The notes under the pieces were generated by a model that worked only from the letters and a program-made list of their open reading frames with translations, was not told the DNA's origin and ran no database searches. The position numbers and the translations under genes were made by a program. Shown here piece by piece: positions 21,358 through 32,880 of a DNA stretch of 64,000 nt. Each line of letters opens with the position of its first letter. The first letter of the stretch is position 1. Origin of the DNA: Oscarella lobularis (Eukaryota; Porifera; Homoscleromorpha; Homosclerophorida; Oscarellidae); assembly GCF_947507565.1 (NCBI RefSeq), contig NC_089181.1, forward strand, positions 1,234,536-1,298,535, written 5' to 3'.

Positions 21358-23138
21358 CCGTACTCGCGCGATTAGAGCCCCACTCTCGATTAGAGCCCCT
21401 CTCGTATAGTGCCCCCTTCTCGAGTTGAAAAATTAAAGCCCCATCTCGAATACTGCCCCCGGGCTGTATTCGAAGACAGCACGCCTTATGGCATGTAAGG
21501 TGAAAGCACCTGCTATGCCGTTCACCGCAACATACCCGCACTTACCCATTTCAACTACCTGTATCTTCCTTCGTTTTCGTCATCTTTCTCTCCGCTTTAT
21601 GGGACGTTTTCGAAGAGCAATTTCTGTGTCGGTTAAGTTAGAAGCCATATCGTACGCTGCCCAACATTCGCTTTCTGCCGCGGCAGCAAAATATCATGTG
21701 GATAGGAAGTCCATACGCAGGTGGCGAGCAAAAAAAGAAAAATCGAGTCGTCCAATCCGAAGAGATTTCGTAGCGATGGAGGAGGTAGAAAACCAAAGTT
21801 TCCCGAGCTGGAAGAGCAGCTTTTCGAGTTTTTTCAAAGTCGCCGACAGAGTAAATTAGCTGTCAGTCGGACTAGGCTGCAGAAAGCCGCCGTTGACATT
21901 TACAAAGAGTTATTATCAAAAGGACTTTACAGATCTACGACTTTCTCCGCCTGAGACGGATGGCTCTCTAAGTTTATGGCTCGGCACAGAATTAGCCTTC
22001 GTCGAACAACTACCTGTCAGAAAACTCCGGAGAATTACGTACCAAAAATTGTGGATTTCATTTGCTTCGTCAGAGAGGTTATTGCCATTAATAACGTCTC
22101 CATGAACAACGTCTTTGCCTGCGACGAAACGGCTGTTTAGTTAGACTCCTTCTCTGGGAAGACACTCGCCGAAAAAGGATCGAAAGAAGTTTCCGTCAAG
22201 ACAACAGGTCATGAAAAAATGAGAATTACCGTCATGCTTTGCGCTAAAGGAAATGGCTCCAAATGCAAGCCATTTATCCTTCTTCCTCGAAAACGCTCAA
22301 TTCCTTCCCTTGATCAAGAATGGGGCAGCAGTGCTTTTCTTCAGTACAAAGGAACTTCGTGGATGAATCAATCCTTGACAGACGCTTTCATTGATGAAGT
22401 TCTCGGTCAGTCTTTATTTCGTCAACCTCGACTTCTTATATGGGATAGCTTTCGCTGTCATGTGAGCAACGAAACGAAATCTCATTTGAAGAAGTTGGGA
22501 GTATTATCAGCCGTCATACCAGGCGGCTGTAGCAAGTACGTCCAGGCTCCAGACGTCTGATGGAACGGCCCTTTCAAATCAAAGATTCGCGAGCACTATA
22601 ACGAATTCTTGGATTCTGGTAAACAAACCTACACTGCTAGCGGAAATCTTCGCCCTCCCCCTCTGGAAGACGTCGTAAGCTGGGTTGTTAGAGCATGGAA
22701 CAGCCTCAGTTCTAGCATGATTTCAGAGTCCTTTAAGGGCTGCGGCGTCACAACAGCTCGAGATGGCAGTGATGATGACAAAATAATTTGCATGAAGGCA
22801 GGAAGAGACTGCGAAGCAGGATTACAGCTTCTTCGCGAAAAAGATAATGTACCGGTAGTTTCAAATGACGACTCCGAAGAAGAATCTGATGATGGCGATG
22901 CAGATGAAGAGATGCTGACATCTGCAAATACATCGGAGATAGACAGCAGCGAAACAGAAAATGAAGAGGGTGCCATCCAATTAAAATTAAAAGTTTATTG
23001 CACGTACTGTAGCGTGTCAATGTACTGAATGAAACAATAAAGCCCCATTTTGATTAGAGCCCCACTCTCGATTATAGCCCCATATCCGAGGACCTTTGAA
23101 ACAATAGAGTCCCAGGGGCTCTAATCGCGCGAGTACGG
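21358..23138. mobile_element. pogo-like DNA transposon (inactive) with 24-bp inverted repeats
   Basis: A 1,781-bp element whose first 24 bases (CCGTACTCGCGCGATTAGAG plus CCCC) are exactly repeated in reverse complement at the right end (23115-23138). TA follows on the right (23139-23140); the left flank has AA where TA is expected. The unoccupied homologous site is preserved between units B and C (CCCACTATCGAAG, 25718-25730), which fits insertion at a TA. Confidence 0.88.
21600..23028 (+). pseudogene. pogo transposase, disrupted
   Basis: The N-terminus is a psq-like helix-turn-helix (RRAISVSVKLEAISYAAQHS, then SIRRWRAKK). After shifts near 21740-21960 the frame resumes with a CENP-B/Tc5-type region and the DDE_1 core: NNVFACDETAV, RITVMLCAKGNGSKCKPFIL, LLIWDSFRCHVS and GGCSKYVQAPDV. 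In-frame stops are TAG at 22138-22140 and TGA at 22558-22560, each with coding sequence continuing behind it. An acidic tail follows. Closely related in design to the intact transposase at 39386-40828, but from an element with different terminal repeats. Inactive. Confidence 0.88.
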
Positions 23139-23139
23139 T

Positions 23140-23401
23140 ACCTCGATTGGTCTTCTCAAAGAAATTTTTCTTTCTCGAAGGCGCAAACAAGACCTTCACA
23201 AGGCGCACGGGAAAGACGCCAATTTCCTCTTCGTCGCTATAGGTCATCGTCACGGGCAAATTCGTCTCAGATACGTTCCATATGAGGAGGATTTCGCAGA
23301 TCTTCGCAAAAAAAGAAGAGATCGAGTCAGCGAAAATTACACAAAGCGGGAGACTGCGCCCACGCAATTGCACGAAGACTGGATGGGATCTGCCTCTATT
23401 G
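23140..23401 (+). CDS. Conserved upstream exon of the tandem unit, copy B
   Basis: The exon reads FLSRRRKQDLHKAHGKDANF, LFVAIGHRHGQIRLRYVPYE and ENYTKRETAPTQLHEDWMGS, then a splice donor (G|GTATGATTCGC, 23402) and an acceptor TTTCTTTAG near 23465. The homologous exon in copy C (about 25728-25967) has kept the frame, and the only length difference between them is one codon (Arg-Arg versus Arg in LRKKRR). That favours a real coding exon. I recognise no domain. Splicing in phase leads to an early stop, so the downstream structure is unclear. Confidence 0.45.
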
Positions 23402-25344
23402 GTATGATTCGCTCTGCTTTCCCTTCCCCCTCCATTAATTTGATACATGTATGTTCTTTCTTTAGGTCTTTCGCAAGGTGGAAAAACAGATTGCTATAAT
23501 CGATGCTAATCATCGGTTACTCAGCTCCAAAAGGCAAGTCTCGTTTACTTCCTCGCGAAGTCGGATCGTTTCTCACGGTGCCAACCGACTTCGCTTTCTT
23601 TCTTTCACACCCAATCAGGTCGCTCTCTACATGAAGAGCAAGGACATGTATTTGTTCATGAAGGGAGATGAAATTTCCAATGCTCTGTAATAGGAACACG
23701 AGCCTTTGTTCGTTCCTGTCGCGGTACCCCTATTCTATTCAGGCGACCTCTTCCGAAACGCAAGACAAAATCGACGATTACGCTATGTGAACTATCGTAG
23801 GCACAGGTATACTAATGAATTTGCCCCTCTTGAGTTTGACGGACGGTTTTCCTTACGCGAACCCGTGAGAAGGCCTCCATGCGGGCCACCGTGTCCAGAT
23901 AGGGATCTGCTGTGACTTTTCCAGTTGTGTATTCGATTCTCCGTGGGAGATATGTAATCCTGGGAAATGGGCCAAATTTGATTTTTCGCTGCTAAGAGAA
24001 GCGGATACTAGTAGTAGCCAAGTCAACGCGTCTCCTTCCATCCATGGCAACGCTCGAGTTCCTTTTATTCCAGATCAAGTCGAGTACACATTCTGCGAGA
24101 GAATGGGCCCGGTGCCCACTCCCGTCACCCCGTGTCCTTGCGCCATGGCCACTTCCGTACGTTCAGCGCATAAACGAGAAACAATGATGATTTTTTATTT
24201 TTATTTTGTGCTTGCTGTATCTATATATATCGCTCTGATGAATGACGTCACTGCAATATACGTTCTCGAACGCTTTCTTCTGTGGTCTGACCCCGACAGC
24301 GAGAGAGTTGATAGAGGGAATGAGGCTTTAGACAGCTCAGGTAGGCCACCTCTGGCTGTTTTTGAGGCTGCTTAACTTTGGAAGGCCTTTGAAGAGCGTG
24401 AGAGGGTGCAAAACATGACCACGAAGACACGCCTAATACTGCGTCTTTTTACGCAATGCGTCGGAACAGCGACTGGATTCTGCCGCCTTTTACCACCATT
24501 CGCTAGCGCCACGTCTTCGCCATTACGTGCACAAAAAACGACAATGGCAACAGCGCGAAAGGGTGCAAAGTACAATTAGTGCTTGTTGGCGGCGATTTGG
24601 GGCCTTAAACGGTTGTCACGTCCTCAAAACAGATTTATCGCGAGAGTTTATGAAAGAAAAATATTTTTGGAAAGGCATCCGAGTACTTACGGCTTCGCCG
24701 ATCAGAGGAAGTGTACTTCAACACGAGGCGATACGGTACTTAACGGCTTCAATCCTCTCACCAGGAAAAGTCACGTGATCAGAGGGAGTTTCACATCCCT
24801 CTCCTTCTCTATCTCTGATATGACGTAGAATAATGAATATTAATCTGATTCAATCAAGGGATATAACGCGACTCTTGTCATTGCATGCTTTTCGCGAGGT
24901 TTCCAGCGTTCGCATCGACGCCATACGCTAATTGACACGTTGTTTACGCTTCCAGCGATTGCATTCGGCCATTGGGACGTCAAAGACACACCCAAATGAT
25001 CTCTCCAGCGCATAACGGTGGTGTTATTTAATTATTTTGTTAGCCAATCGAATTTAGTCAAGTGACAAGAACCCGTCAATGCAAAGTCCGCTTTGCCGTC
25101 TCATTCAGAAAAATAAATTGTAAACGTTCTTCATAGCGAAACTGTAGAATAATGTATTACTTACACATTCACTACATGCAGTTACCATTTCAATTTGCAC
25201 GATGGCGACAGCGAAGAAAATGTCGTCGTTGCAAAATCACGGGTTTTGTAATACCTGTATACTGAAACTTTTTTGGTCATGACTGCTTGTTGTTTTATAC
25301 CTGTTTTAATTAAATAATCAGACGCGTTTCCTGCTAATAATGAG

Positions 25345-25611
25345 GTGGTGTCGGACGATTTGCTGAGGGCGTGTGCCGCTTCTGCGGGCTCGAAATGGGA
25401 GTCCATCGGTGGTCTCCTCATCGATCCTGATGTACTTGAAGAAATTCGCGAATCTACTCGCGACATGAAGACTCGTCTGCTGAAAGTGCTCAAGGCATGG
25501 AAAAACGCCAGTCGTTCACCACCGACTGTAGGTAGGCTCCTAAAATAGTTTCTTGAGGTCGATATTGCCGAAAGGGTCCTCAAAGAAAAGTATATCAATT
25601 TGTTTGGGTAG
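25345..25611 (+). pseudogene. Death-domain terminal exon, copy B, with nonsense codon
   Basis: Same 88-codon exon as in copy A, keeping the core Trp (GSKWESIGG) but with TAG at 25546-25548 (VGRLLK-stop-FLEVDIAERVLKEK) before the natural stop at 25609-25611. The last helix would be lost. Confidence 0.6.
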
Positions 25612-25727
25612 TGAGACAGTGCATGTGTACTTCACTCACACCATCTATGTTTCGGAACAAAACAAGATGCAAACTAAAAAAAATTTAATTAATTCCAAAA
25701 TCATCAAAAACCGTATTCCCACTATCG

Positions 25728-25967
25728 AAGAACTTTTTCTTTCTCGAAGGCGCAGACAAGACCTTCACAAGGCGGACGGGAAAGACGCCAATTTTCTCTC
25801 CGTCGCTATAGGTCATCGTCACGGGCAAATTCGTCTCAGATACGTCCCATATGAGGAGGTTTTCGCAGATCTTCGCAAAAAAAGAGATCGAGTCAGCGAA
25901 AATTACACAAAGCCGGAGACCGCGCCCACGCAATTGCACGAAGACTGGATGGGATCTTCCTCTCTTG
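25728..25967 (+). CDS. Conserved upstream exon of the tandem unit, copy C
   Basis: Open and colinear with the copy B exon (FLSRRRRQDLHKADGKDANF...HEDWMGSSSLG), ending at the donor G|GTATAATTCGC (25968). Function unknown; see copy B for the argument that it is coding. Confidence 0.45.
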
Positions 25968-26368
25968 GTATAATTCGCTCTGTTTTCCTTTTCCTCCCTC
26001 CATTAATTTGATACATGTATGTTCTTTCTTTAGGTCATTCGCAAGGTGGAAAAACAGATTGCTATACTCGATGCTAATCATCCGGTTACTCAGCCCTAAA
26101 CGGCAAGTCTCTTTACTTCCTCGCGAAGTCGGATCGTTTCTCACGGTGCCAACCGACTTTTCTTTCTTTCTTTCATTCTTTCTTTCTCGCCCAATCAGGT
26201 CGCTCTCTAAATGAAGAGCGAGGACATGTATTTGTGCATGAAGGGAGATGAAATTTTCCAATGCTCTGTAATAGGATCACGAGCCTTTGTTCGTTGCTAT
26301 AGCGGTACCCCTATTCTATTCCGGCGACCTCTTCTTCCAGAACGCAAGACAAAATCGACTATTACGCT

Positions 26369-26824
26369 ATGTGGACTATCGTAGGCACAGGTATACTAAT
26401 GATTTTGCCCCTCTTGAGTTTGACGGACGGTTTTCCTAACGCGAACCCGTGTGAAGGCCTCTATGCGGGCCACCGTGTCCAGATATGGATCTGCTGTGAC
26501 TTTTGCAGTTGTGTATTCGATTCTCCGTGGGAGATATGTAATCCTGGGAAATGGGCCCAATTTGATTTTTCGCTGCTAAGAGAAGCGGGTACTAGTAGTA
26601 GCCAAGTCAACGCGTCTCGCTCGATCCATGGCAACGCTCGAGTTCCTTTTATTCCACATCAAGTCGAGTACACATTCTGCGAGGGAATGGGCCCGGTGCC
26701 CACTCCCGTCACCCCGTGTCCTTGCGCCACGGCCACTTCCGTACGTTCAGCGCATAAACGACAAACATTGATCATTTTTTATTTTTATTTTGTGCTTGCC
26801 GTATATATATATATATCGCTCTGA
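26369..26824 (+). CDS. Hypothetical 151-codon frame in unit C
   Basis: Open from 26369 to TGA 26822-26824. It contains CVFDSPWEICNPGKWAQFDF and MGPVPTPVTPCPCATATSV. The same DNA in copies A and B is broken in this frame near its middle but keeps most of the amino-acid sequence. It is Cys- and Pro-rich and unrecognised; it may be an exon read through short introns. Confidence 0.3.
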   Translation: MWTIVGTGILMILPLLSLTDGFPNANPCEGLYAGHRVQIWICCDFCSCVFDSPWEICNPGKWAQFDFSLLREAGTSSSQVNASRSIHGNARVPFIPHQVEYTFCEGMGPVPTPVTPCPCATATSVRSAHKRQTLIIFYFYFVLAVYIYISL

Positions 26825-26841
26825 TGAATGACGTCACTGCA

Positions 26842-28260
26842 GACGAGGAGAAAGAGCTAGTCATAGTCGGAAGAAGTATTGCACAGCCGCGAGGGCCACG
26901 TGGAGGAAATCCAATTATGGTCAATGGAACCGCGCACTAGTATACAAGTTGCTCAGACTCTTCCCCAGTCGCGTTTCGCGCGCGGGAAGTCTGGGTATCC
27001 GAGGCTAGACAAGCCGGAGGGACAAACCACTGCGCATTTGTAAGTTGCTAGGAGGATTTATAAGCTTTCGGCGCGTTTTTCTAAGTCTATGCTGGATTCC
27101 TCTCTTTTACGCCAGCTGTGTAATGTCTTTTCTGGCCCAATGCGCATTCTGTGACAGAGCAATTGATCGAAATACAGACGCACTGCGCGGGACACAGAAG
27201 GACGTAGCGAATCATTGTGAGATCAAGTAGCAAATTCGTCAGCTGAGGCGCGAAAAGCGAAACTAGGCCCTATAAACGAATCTAGCGCGTGACACGTACA
27301 CAGAAGCTTACGCAGTCAATTTAATTCACAAAGTTGCGATTTGGGGCGATTTCGAACGTTGTTCCCTAGTTTTTCGAAACCGGTCGGTCTAAAATTTTTG
27401 GTGGTCGGGGTCAAGTCGTAAAGAATTGTCAATTTTTTGTTTGGCAGACGTCTTTCCCTTAAGCATTCCTTCCTGTTTTTAGGCCCAAACGTTATTTATT
27501 ATTCTATCCAATTTAGCATACAATTGTGTACAATGTTTGCACATGCGCAGTGGTTTCTCTCTTGCTGGATAGACAGCACCAGCAGTCAACCCGGCTTCGC
27601 CCGGGTATTGGTCTTACTATTAGCTTTCCCTCTTCTTCTGGAAGTTCTCCTTCCCAGCGGTGAATCTGCATCATGCATATTGACCGCTGATATGGCCTCC
27701 CGTAGTGTGAGGAACTCATTGCTATTTATTAGAAATCAGACTATGACTCCGGCTTGATTATTTCTGTTATATAAACAGTCGATCCCAATCTCCAGCTTCA
27801 TTATTTCTGTGTGATTTGCGTTGGTTACCCTACGGCATGCACTACGGGGAGGTCCATACGCATATTAACCTCTGGGGGAGAGAACTTCCAGCAATGTGAG
27901 CCGGAGTCAGAAAAAAGCGAAGTGAAGGTCCTGAGATACACATTCCCTATAACTCCGGGCCAATGAAGTCTCATAAATACTCAGTCCCTAACTCCATACT
28001 CCTGTAGTCCCTGACCCTAGCTTCACAGGCCTCGAAATAACATCAGACAATGTCCGACAATAATGATAAGGTGTCCGACTAAATTTTGGAGTATTCAGCA
28101 ATTGGTCTGGTTTTTTTTTGAAGCCGTTCAAACAGTTTTTGCCTATTGTCGCGCGAGCTTTACTGTTTACTTTGCCGCGTTGTAGACTTCGCACTTTGTC
28201 TAGCGAGCGTAAAGGTTTCCCTTAGACTGTTGTTTCAACGCTATTGTTGTTTGTTAGCGT
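26842..28260. other. Stretch without a supported gene
   Basis: A hairpin-like segment at about 26954-26998 (CAGACTCTTCCC...GGGAAGTCTGGG) and ACCCGG-CTTCG-CCGGGT-like hairpin sequence near 27588-27605 are the only structures seen. The open frame 27437-27757 is hydrophobic in part (VLVLLLAFPLLLEVLL) but matches nothing. Confidence 0.4.
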
Positions 28261-28282
28261 ATGCATCTTACTCTACCACAAA

Positions 28283-28900
28283 ATGGCGTCACAGAAACTT
28301 TGTCCTTCGAAACCGCGTCTCGTCGAATACGCAACATTCCAAAAGTGGAAAGAGAATATGATCGAGATATTTCTACAGTCATGTGGCTCGACTGCTCTAC
28401 CAAAACGGGGAAAGGCAAGCGAGTAGTAACCCACCTTCTGTGCAAAGTCTGTCAAGAGTTCGAAGACCGTTTCAAGGGAAAAAAGCATTTCAGTTCGAAG
28501 TGGATTCGTGGCGTTGAATCAATTCGATGCACAAGTGTGCGGGATCACGCCAAAAGTGATCAACGAGGCTAAAGAAGCGCTTCCTTTCGAACGACGAAGT
28601 TGTAACCAGTAGTAGCAGCAGTAGCAGCACTTATTTTTTCCTTCTTCTTTGGGACTGCAAAAAGGCCAATACTCGCTTCAACAGGCGTGGAACAAAATAC
28701 CAGAGAGCTTGCTCCCTTCTTTAAAACGGAAGTTCGACGTCGCCAAATTTGTAGCTGAAGAAAATTTTCCGCTTACAATGTTTGCTAAGATATTCAACTT
28801 GGAGAAACATCACGGATTGGATATTGGAACGTCTTATCTTATGGCGCGTCATTTCCGCCAAAATTGCGATTCGGCATTTTTATTGCAATCATTCTCAATT
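28283..28900 (+). pseudogene. hAT (ZNF862-like) transposase N-terminal fragment
   Basis: Starts MASQKLCPSKPRLVEYATFQKW, then (other frame) DCSTKTGKGKRVVTHLLCKV and KHFSSKWIRGVESIRCTSVR DHAKSDQ, a Cys2 plus His N-terminal finger (CKVC...DHA.S..H), then (third frame) LLPSLKRKFDVAKFVAEENF PLTMF and LEKHHGLDIGTSYL. The last piece parallels the segment LFDVAYYLAKEELPFAKF...LEKRQRVALGNTY in the hAT at 60048, confirming the family. Frameshifts lie near 28355 and 28570. Coding similarity ends abruptly near 28900. Confidence 0.65.
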
Positions 28901-28954
28901 CTACATGCGGTATTCAATTTTTGCTCTGGTTTTCTATTTTAATATTGGTTTTCG

Positions 28955-29045
28955 ATTTTTCATGCGGTTTTTATTTTGATTTTACCCGCGGTTTTTCATG
29001 CGGTTTTTCATTCGGTCTTTCATTCGTTTTTTCATGCGGTTCCTT
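28955..29045. repeat. TTTTTCATGCGGT minisatellite
   Basis: Five or six imperfect copies of a 12-14 bp unit (TTTTTCATGCGG with variants such as TTTTTCATTCGG). Confidence 0.8.
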
Positions 29046-29298
29046 TTTACTTCACTAGTTCTATGATGTACTCATGAAATCGTCGAAATTTTGTTGCAAG
29101 GTTTGGATCACGCTTCATTGTAATAATCGTAATCATTATTATTATTATTGCCATTTTCATTCTTCATTATTAGAACATTAATAATGAAGTCTGATAATAA
29201 ACTCTGAATTAAAGAATTTGGAAGAAAAACGCTAATCACAGTAACAGATCTCTTAGAAGATAGACAAATACTACGAAGAAAGAAGAGCAGGTAAGTTG

Positions 29299-31404
29299 TC
29301 ATTCAGATTTGTCCAAACATGTCGTCGCTTTTGAAGCCAAGGGCGAAATTTCGGAAGAAAGCAGCTTCGTTTCAACCTGTGTTGTGGGCAGCGTGAGAGT
29401 GAGAGCGCAAGTGGAACTCGTTTGCATGACGCCTGAATGGGTAAACTGCAACGTCATTCGATCCCAAAAGCGGGGGTCGCGACGTTCCCGTGCAGAAAAC
29501 AAACACATCTTCAAGAGAACACAAATCACGATCATCATCTAAAAATCGCATTTCGTCTTTCCCCTTAACAACTTAAGAACAATTACTGTACCTTCACATT
29601 CTTGAAGAAAATCTTCGAAGAGAATAAATGCTTCTCTCTCTTTTTTCCACATCATTTCGTCTACTTCTTTGTATACAATTTCCCCTTGCCAAAATAGATT
29701 CAAGAGCGAATCTGCATTCCAATGACAGTCATGAAAAAGACGAATGTAACTACTGTACATACCTGCTGTCAGTTTTGTTTCGCACCACAAGAAGAATGGA
29801 TTCATTGCCTGTGCATTGTCTTGTATCGCTTCCAGTACACCAAGAGTTCCTAATCCTTCGCGAAACTGATCCATTGCGCCTTGCAATTTGGCCAGGCTGA
29901 AGTGGAATGTGAGCATTTGTACTAGTTCAGATTTCCATGCCATCTTTGCTACCGCGAGTGGTCTTTCGTTACCACATTCATCGAAGAACGTCTCGTAGGT
30001 GGAATCTGACACAACAGCTACAAGTTCGTCATCACTTTTTGCAGCCAGAATCTGGAAAACGCCTTTGTTAATGTCAAATGCTACTACTGTAAGTTATAAG
30101 GTCGTTATGCCAAACCTTGCGAACTAGTTCTTGAACGTTAAAATCAGGAATGTCTCTTTTCGTAAGGGCGATGTTCATAATGTTCGGTTTGACTATGTAG
30201 GAGTACAGAACAGGCGACAAGAATGAAAACCCGGATGCTCCCTGGCAGAGGCGCATTGCCAATAGTCGGCCTACATAAAAATATTGCGAACGCTAGAATA
30301 GAAAAAAGTATTAGCTGTGAAAGTGCACGATGCCACATTCTCTTACACGAAGGTAGTCAGCGTTGAACCTAAGAGTCTTTCGCTGTTCATCGTAGCGAAC
30401 AAAGAATTTAAGGGAAATCTCGATTCCAAGTAATCTCCAAAACTCCCGGAGAGGGCCGCCGGTGTCAACTGCTGCCTCTCCAACAAAGTCAATCTGGCGA
30501 ATGTACATAAATTAACAATGCTTTCGAACTTTAGTCCGTGCCATTACCCTCATTGCCGATTCAGGTCGAAAAGACTTCTTCAGGTATCTGACAGCATCAG
30601 AAAAGACGTTTTCTCGACGCACACTAACTTTCGTTCGAGCAAACGACTGCCGTGTGTTCAATTCCAAAATGATGTCGGCCAATGACCGTTTTGATCTTGG
30701 AGTAAACATAAATAAAAGCGATTTCCTGCGATTGACCGCAAGCTCACCTTCGTCCATCCTTGGGCAAAAAACACCCAAGTTGCTTTGCAAAATTTAGCAA
30801 ACTCTACGGCACCATGACAGAATGTCTGAGTGTGATCCAGAGGACTTACTTCATTGTCTTCTTCACAGTTCTCGCATATGATATTGACGAGACATTTCCC
30901 ATCGAAGGCATCAGTAAGCTATATGTTGAAAAGACGCTGCGTGTCGATTTCCATGGGAGGGTACGAAGACGATTCCTTCAGCAGCAATTTACTTGGGTCG
31001 ACGATGCTTTCGTGCGTTGAAATCCAAGCGACCAAATCCTACAATTCGTAAGCACATATACATGTAGCGTAGAGCTCATACGTACTCGCAGTCGCTGGCT
31101 GTAGTCGAATGTGCGGCTTTCCGTATCTGAGTTGGGAAAACGCGCTCTGACAGTGATGCAGGAAAACGCATTGTCGTCTGGAGGTTTCGATAGGTAAGCA
31201 GCGAATGCAGCTCTGATCGCATTATTTGTCTGAAAATAATTGGAAGTCGGTCTATTCACCCTATGCCGCAATGTTGTGTCTTACGCTGGTTACTTCCTCG
31301 TCCTTTTTTCGTTTAGCGTCTTTTTCTTCGTCTGCTGCAAGGGACGCTGAGTACTGTTCGTCTTGCTCCTGTATAAGACGCCTCCGCTGATTTGATGTCG
31401 CCAT
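29299..31404 (-). pseudogene. UBX-like plus HECT E3 ubiquitin ligase gene (G2E3-like), multi-exon
   Basis: Exon 1 starts at ATG 31404 with RRRLIQEQDEQYSASLAADE, the coiled lead-in typical of FAF/UBX proteins. Exon 2 is UBX-like (ITVRARFPNSDTESRTFDYS) and continues LVAWIS. The HECT part is in the order NVFSDAVRYLKKSFRPESAM, DFVGEAAVDTGGPLREFWRL, YFYVGRLLAMRLCQGASGFS, FREGLGTLGVLEAI, LEDVFVFCTGTSRPPLLG and FTHSGVMQTSSTCALTLTLP, which includes the C-lobe Cys region (STC). Introns of about 55 bp have clean GT-AG ends (for example CGT|GTAAGAG at about 30347). Breaks: TAG at 30919-30921 and frameshifts near 29530 and 29465. It would attach ubiquitin to targets via the conserved Cys. Probably a recently broken gene or an element-borne copy. 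Confidence 0.75.
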
Positions 31405-32007
31405 ACAGAAAAGGCTAATAAAAACGCCATGTATAATTAAAATTTGATACCTTGAGCATATTAGATTCAGTTGCAGTTTCTGGAGGATCGCTCACATCTT
31501 TTTCTCTGCAGACACAGTATTTTATATAAAAATGTATATAAGCCACTCAGCACGGACTTCTCTTGTACAGGACTGGCTGACTCCCACGATTCCAAGTCTA
31601 TCACGTCGGAGAATGCTCTGCATGAAAAAAGCTGTCTTCACGACTCCGAGAAGATTACGGTACGTACCTATTGCTCGCACTCGATAAAGGCGACGGGACA
31701 AACAATGATGCGCCGCCATCTACGACTTTTTCAGTCGTATCCAAACAGCGGGGTTTCTCACCTTCAGTCTCGCCACTAACACATGTACATGTACCCTGTT
31801 GGCATCTATAGCTTTCACCTTACTCCTCTACTGTGCACTCAGCGGTATGAGCTCTCAGCTCATCCATTTCGAATAATTCTCTTGCAGTTGCGGCATGTAA
31901 AAAGCAGCTGTAATAGCTGAATTACATATAGATGTTGTCACAGAGAAAGCGATTGCCTACCAAGTCTGACTGTTTCTTTGGCTTGGGACTGTCTATTTTG
32001 AAATCAT
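31405..32007. other. Stretch without a supported gene
   Basis: Only short frames. This may include the 5' end of the DIRS-like element, whose inverted terminal repeat I could not delimit. Confidence 0.35.
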
Positions 32008-32880
32008 GTGCTATTGGGCGAAGATAACATTTCGCCTAGTTTGGACGTCAGGGACGTATGCGAGCACCTTCTATCGTCGGAAGCCTTTCAGGCTATCGTC
32101 GAGAACTCCATTTCGAGGGCGTTTCAGGCGAGTTGCGTGAGATCACGCTCGGAATCTCCGGAAAAGGTCTTTGAGTCGACTACCGACTCGCCTATTGCAC
32201 AGGAGACCCAAGCACTCGCTCTCGAACAGGCGAAAGAGTCCCGGAAAAGACGAGCCGGCGACGATCCGGTTTCGGCTGAGAGACTAGACCCTCCTAAGCG
32301 GGCAAACATTGAGGAAAATCGCAGTCGCTCGTCTTCTGACGCCTTCGACCCGTCGGTCGAGGCGATTGCTAATCAGGAGCACGTTTATACGGCTCCAGAG
32401 TCGATTTCGAAATACGTGTCGACGTATCTTACTAAGGGTCTCGATTCAACCGAGTGGAAAGCCATGAAGAAGGCTTGTCCACACCAATATCCCTGCTTTG
32501 CAGGTGCCAGAAGTCGACAACTACATGACCGAGTTCGTCGGCCCTCGGATTTTCCGAAGGCCCTCGAGAAGGAGCTCAGGAAAATTCAGTCCGCTGTGTC
32601 GCTCGCAGCGGATCCGCTGATTCATTTGTGGAGGCAAATCCTCCAAGGTCCTATGAACAGCTCGGCTGTCATCAATGCGATCCAACGAACCATTGTTCTA
32701 CTGGGTAACGCAAAGCATTCAATATCGATATTACGTCGACAACAAATTTTATCTGCGGCGGAGCCACGCCTCAAGAAGTACGCTGAGAACCCGGATAGTA
32801 TGGACCCTAGCCATCTCTTTGGAGAGTCATTCAAGACGAAGCTAAAAGAGCGGGTGGAAACCGACACTTCGCCTTCTTAA
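32008..32880 (+). CDS. DIRS-like gag protein
   Basis: A 290-codon open frame. The N-terminal third is acidic and Ser-rich. The centre has KYVSTYLTKGLDSTEWKAMK followed by a helical stretch (LEKELRKIQSAVSLAADPLI HLWRQI) and ILRRQQILSAAEPRLKKYAE, the pattern of the DIRS ORF1 core. It would form the RNA-packaging particle. It ends just before a basic region (32884-33144) that may be its continuation or the start of the polyprotein. No disruptions seen. Confidence 0.65.
   Translation: MLLGEDNISPSLDVRDVCEHLLSSEAFQAIVENSISRAFQASCVRSRSESPEKVFESTTDSPIAQETQALALEQAKESRKRRAGDDPVSAERLDPPKRANIEENRSRSSSDAFDPSVEAIANQEHVYTAPESISKYVSTYLTKGLDSTEWKAMKKACPHQYPCFAGARSRQLHDRVRRPSDFPKALEKELRKIQSAVSLAADPLIHLWRQILQGPMNSSAVINAIQRTIVLLGNAKHSISILRRQQILSAAEPRLKKYAENPDSMDPSHLFGESFKTKLKERVETDTSPS

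Larger units (their letters stand above)
23139..25722 (+). repeat. Tandem unit copy B (full length)
   Basis: The most complete copy: upstream exon (to 23401), intron, middle region and death-domain exon, ending at TATTCCCAC (25722). Copy C follows directly. Base-for-base alignable with A over about 2.3 kb, and with C over the first 1.1 kb. Confidence 0.88.
25723..26841 (+). repeat. Tandem unit copy C (3'-truncated)
   Basis: Follows B head to tail. It includes the upstream exon (to about 25967) and the middle region, then stops matching at GACGTCACTGCA (26841), so it has no death-domain exon. Confidence 0.85.
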
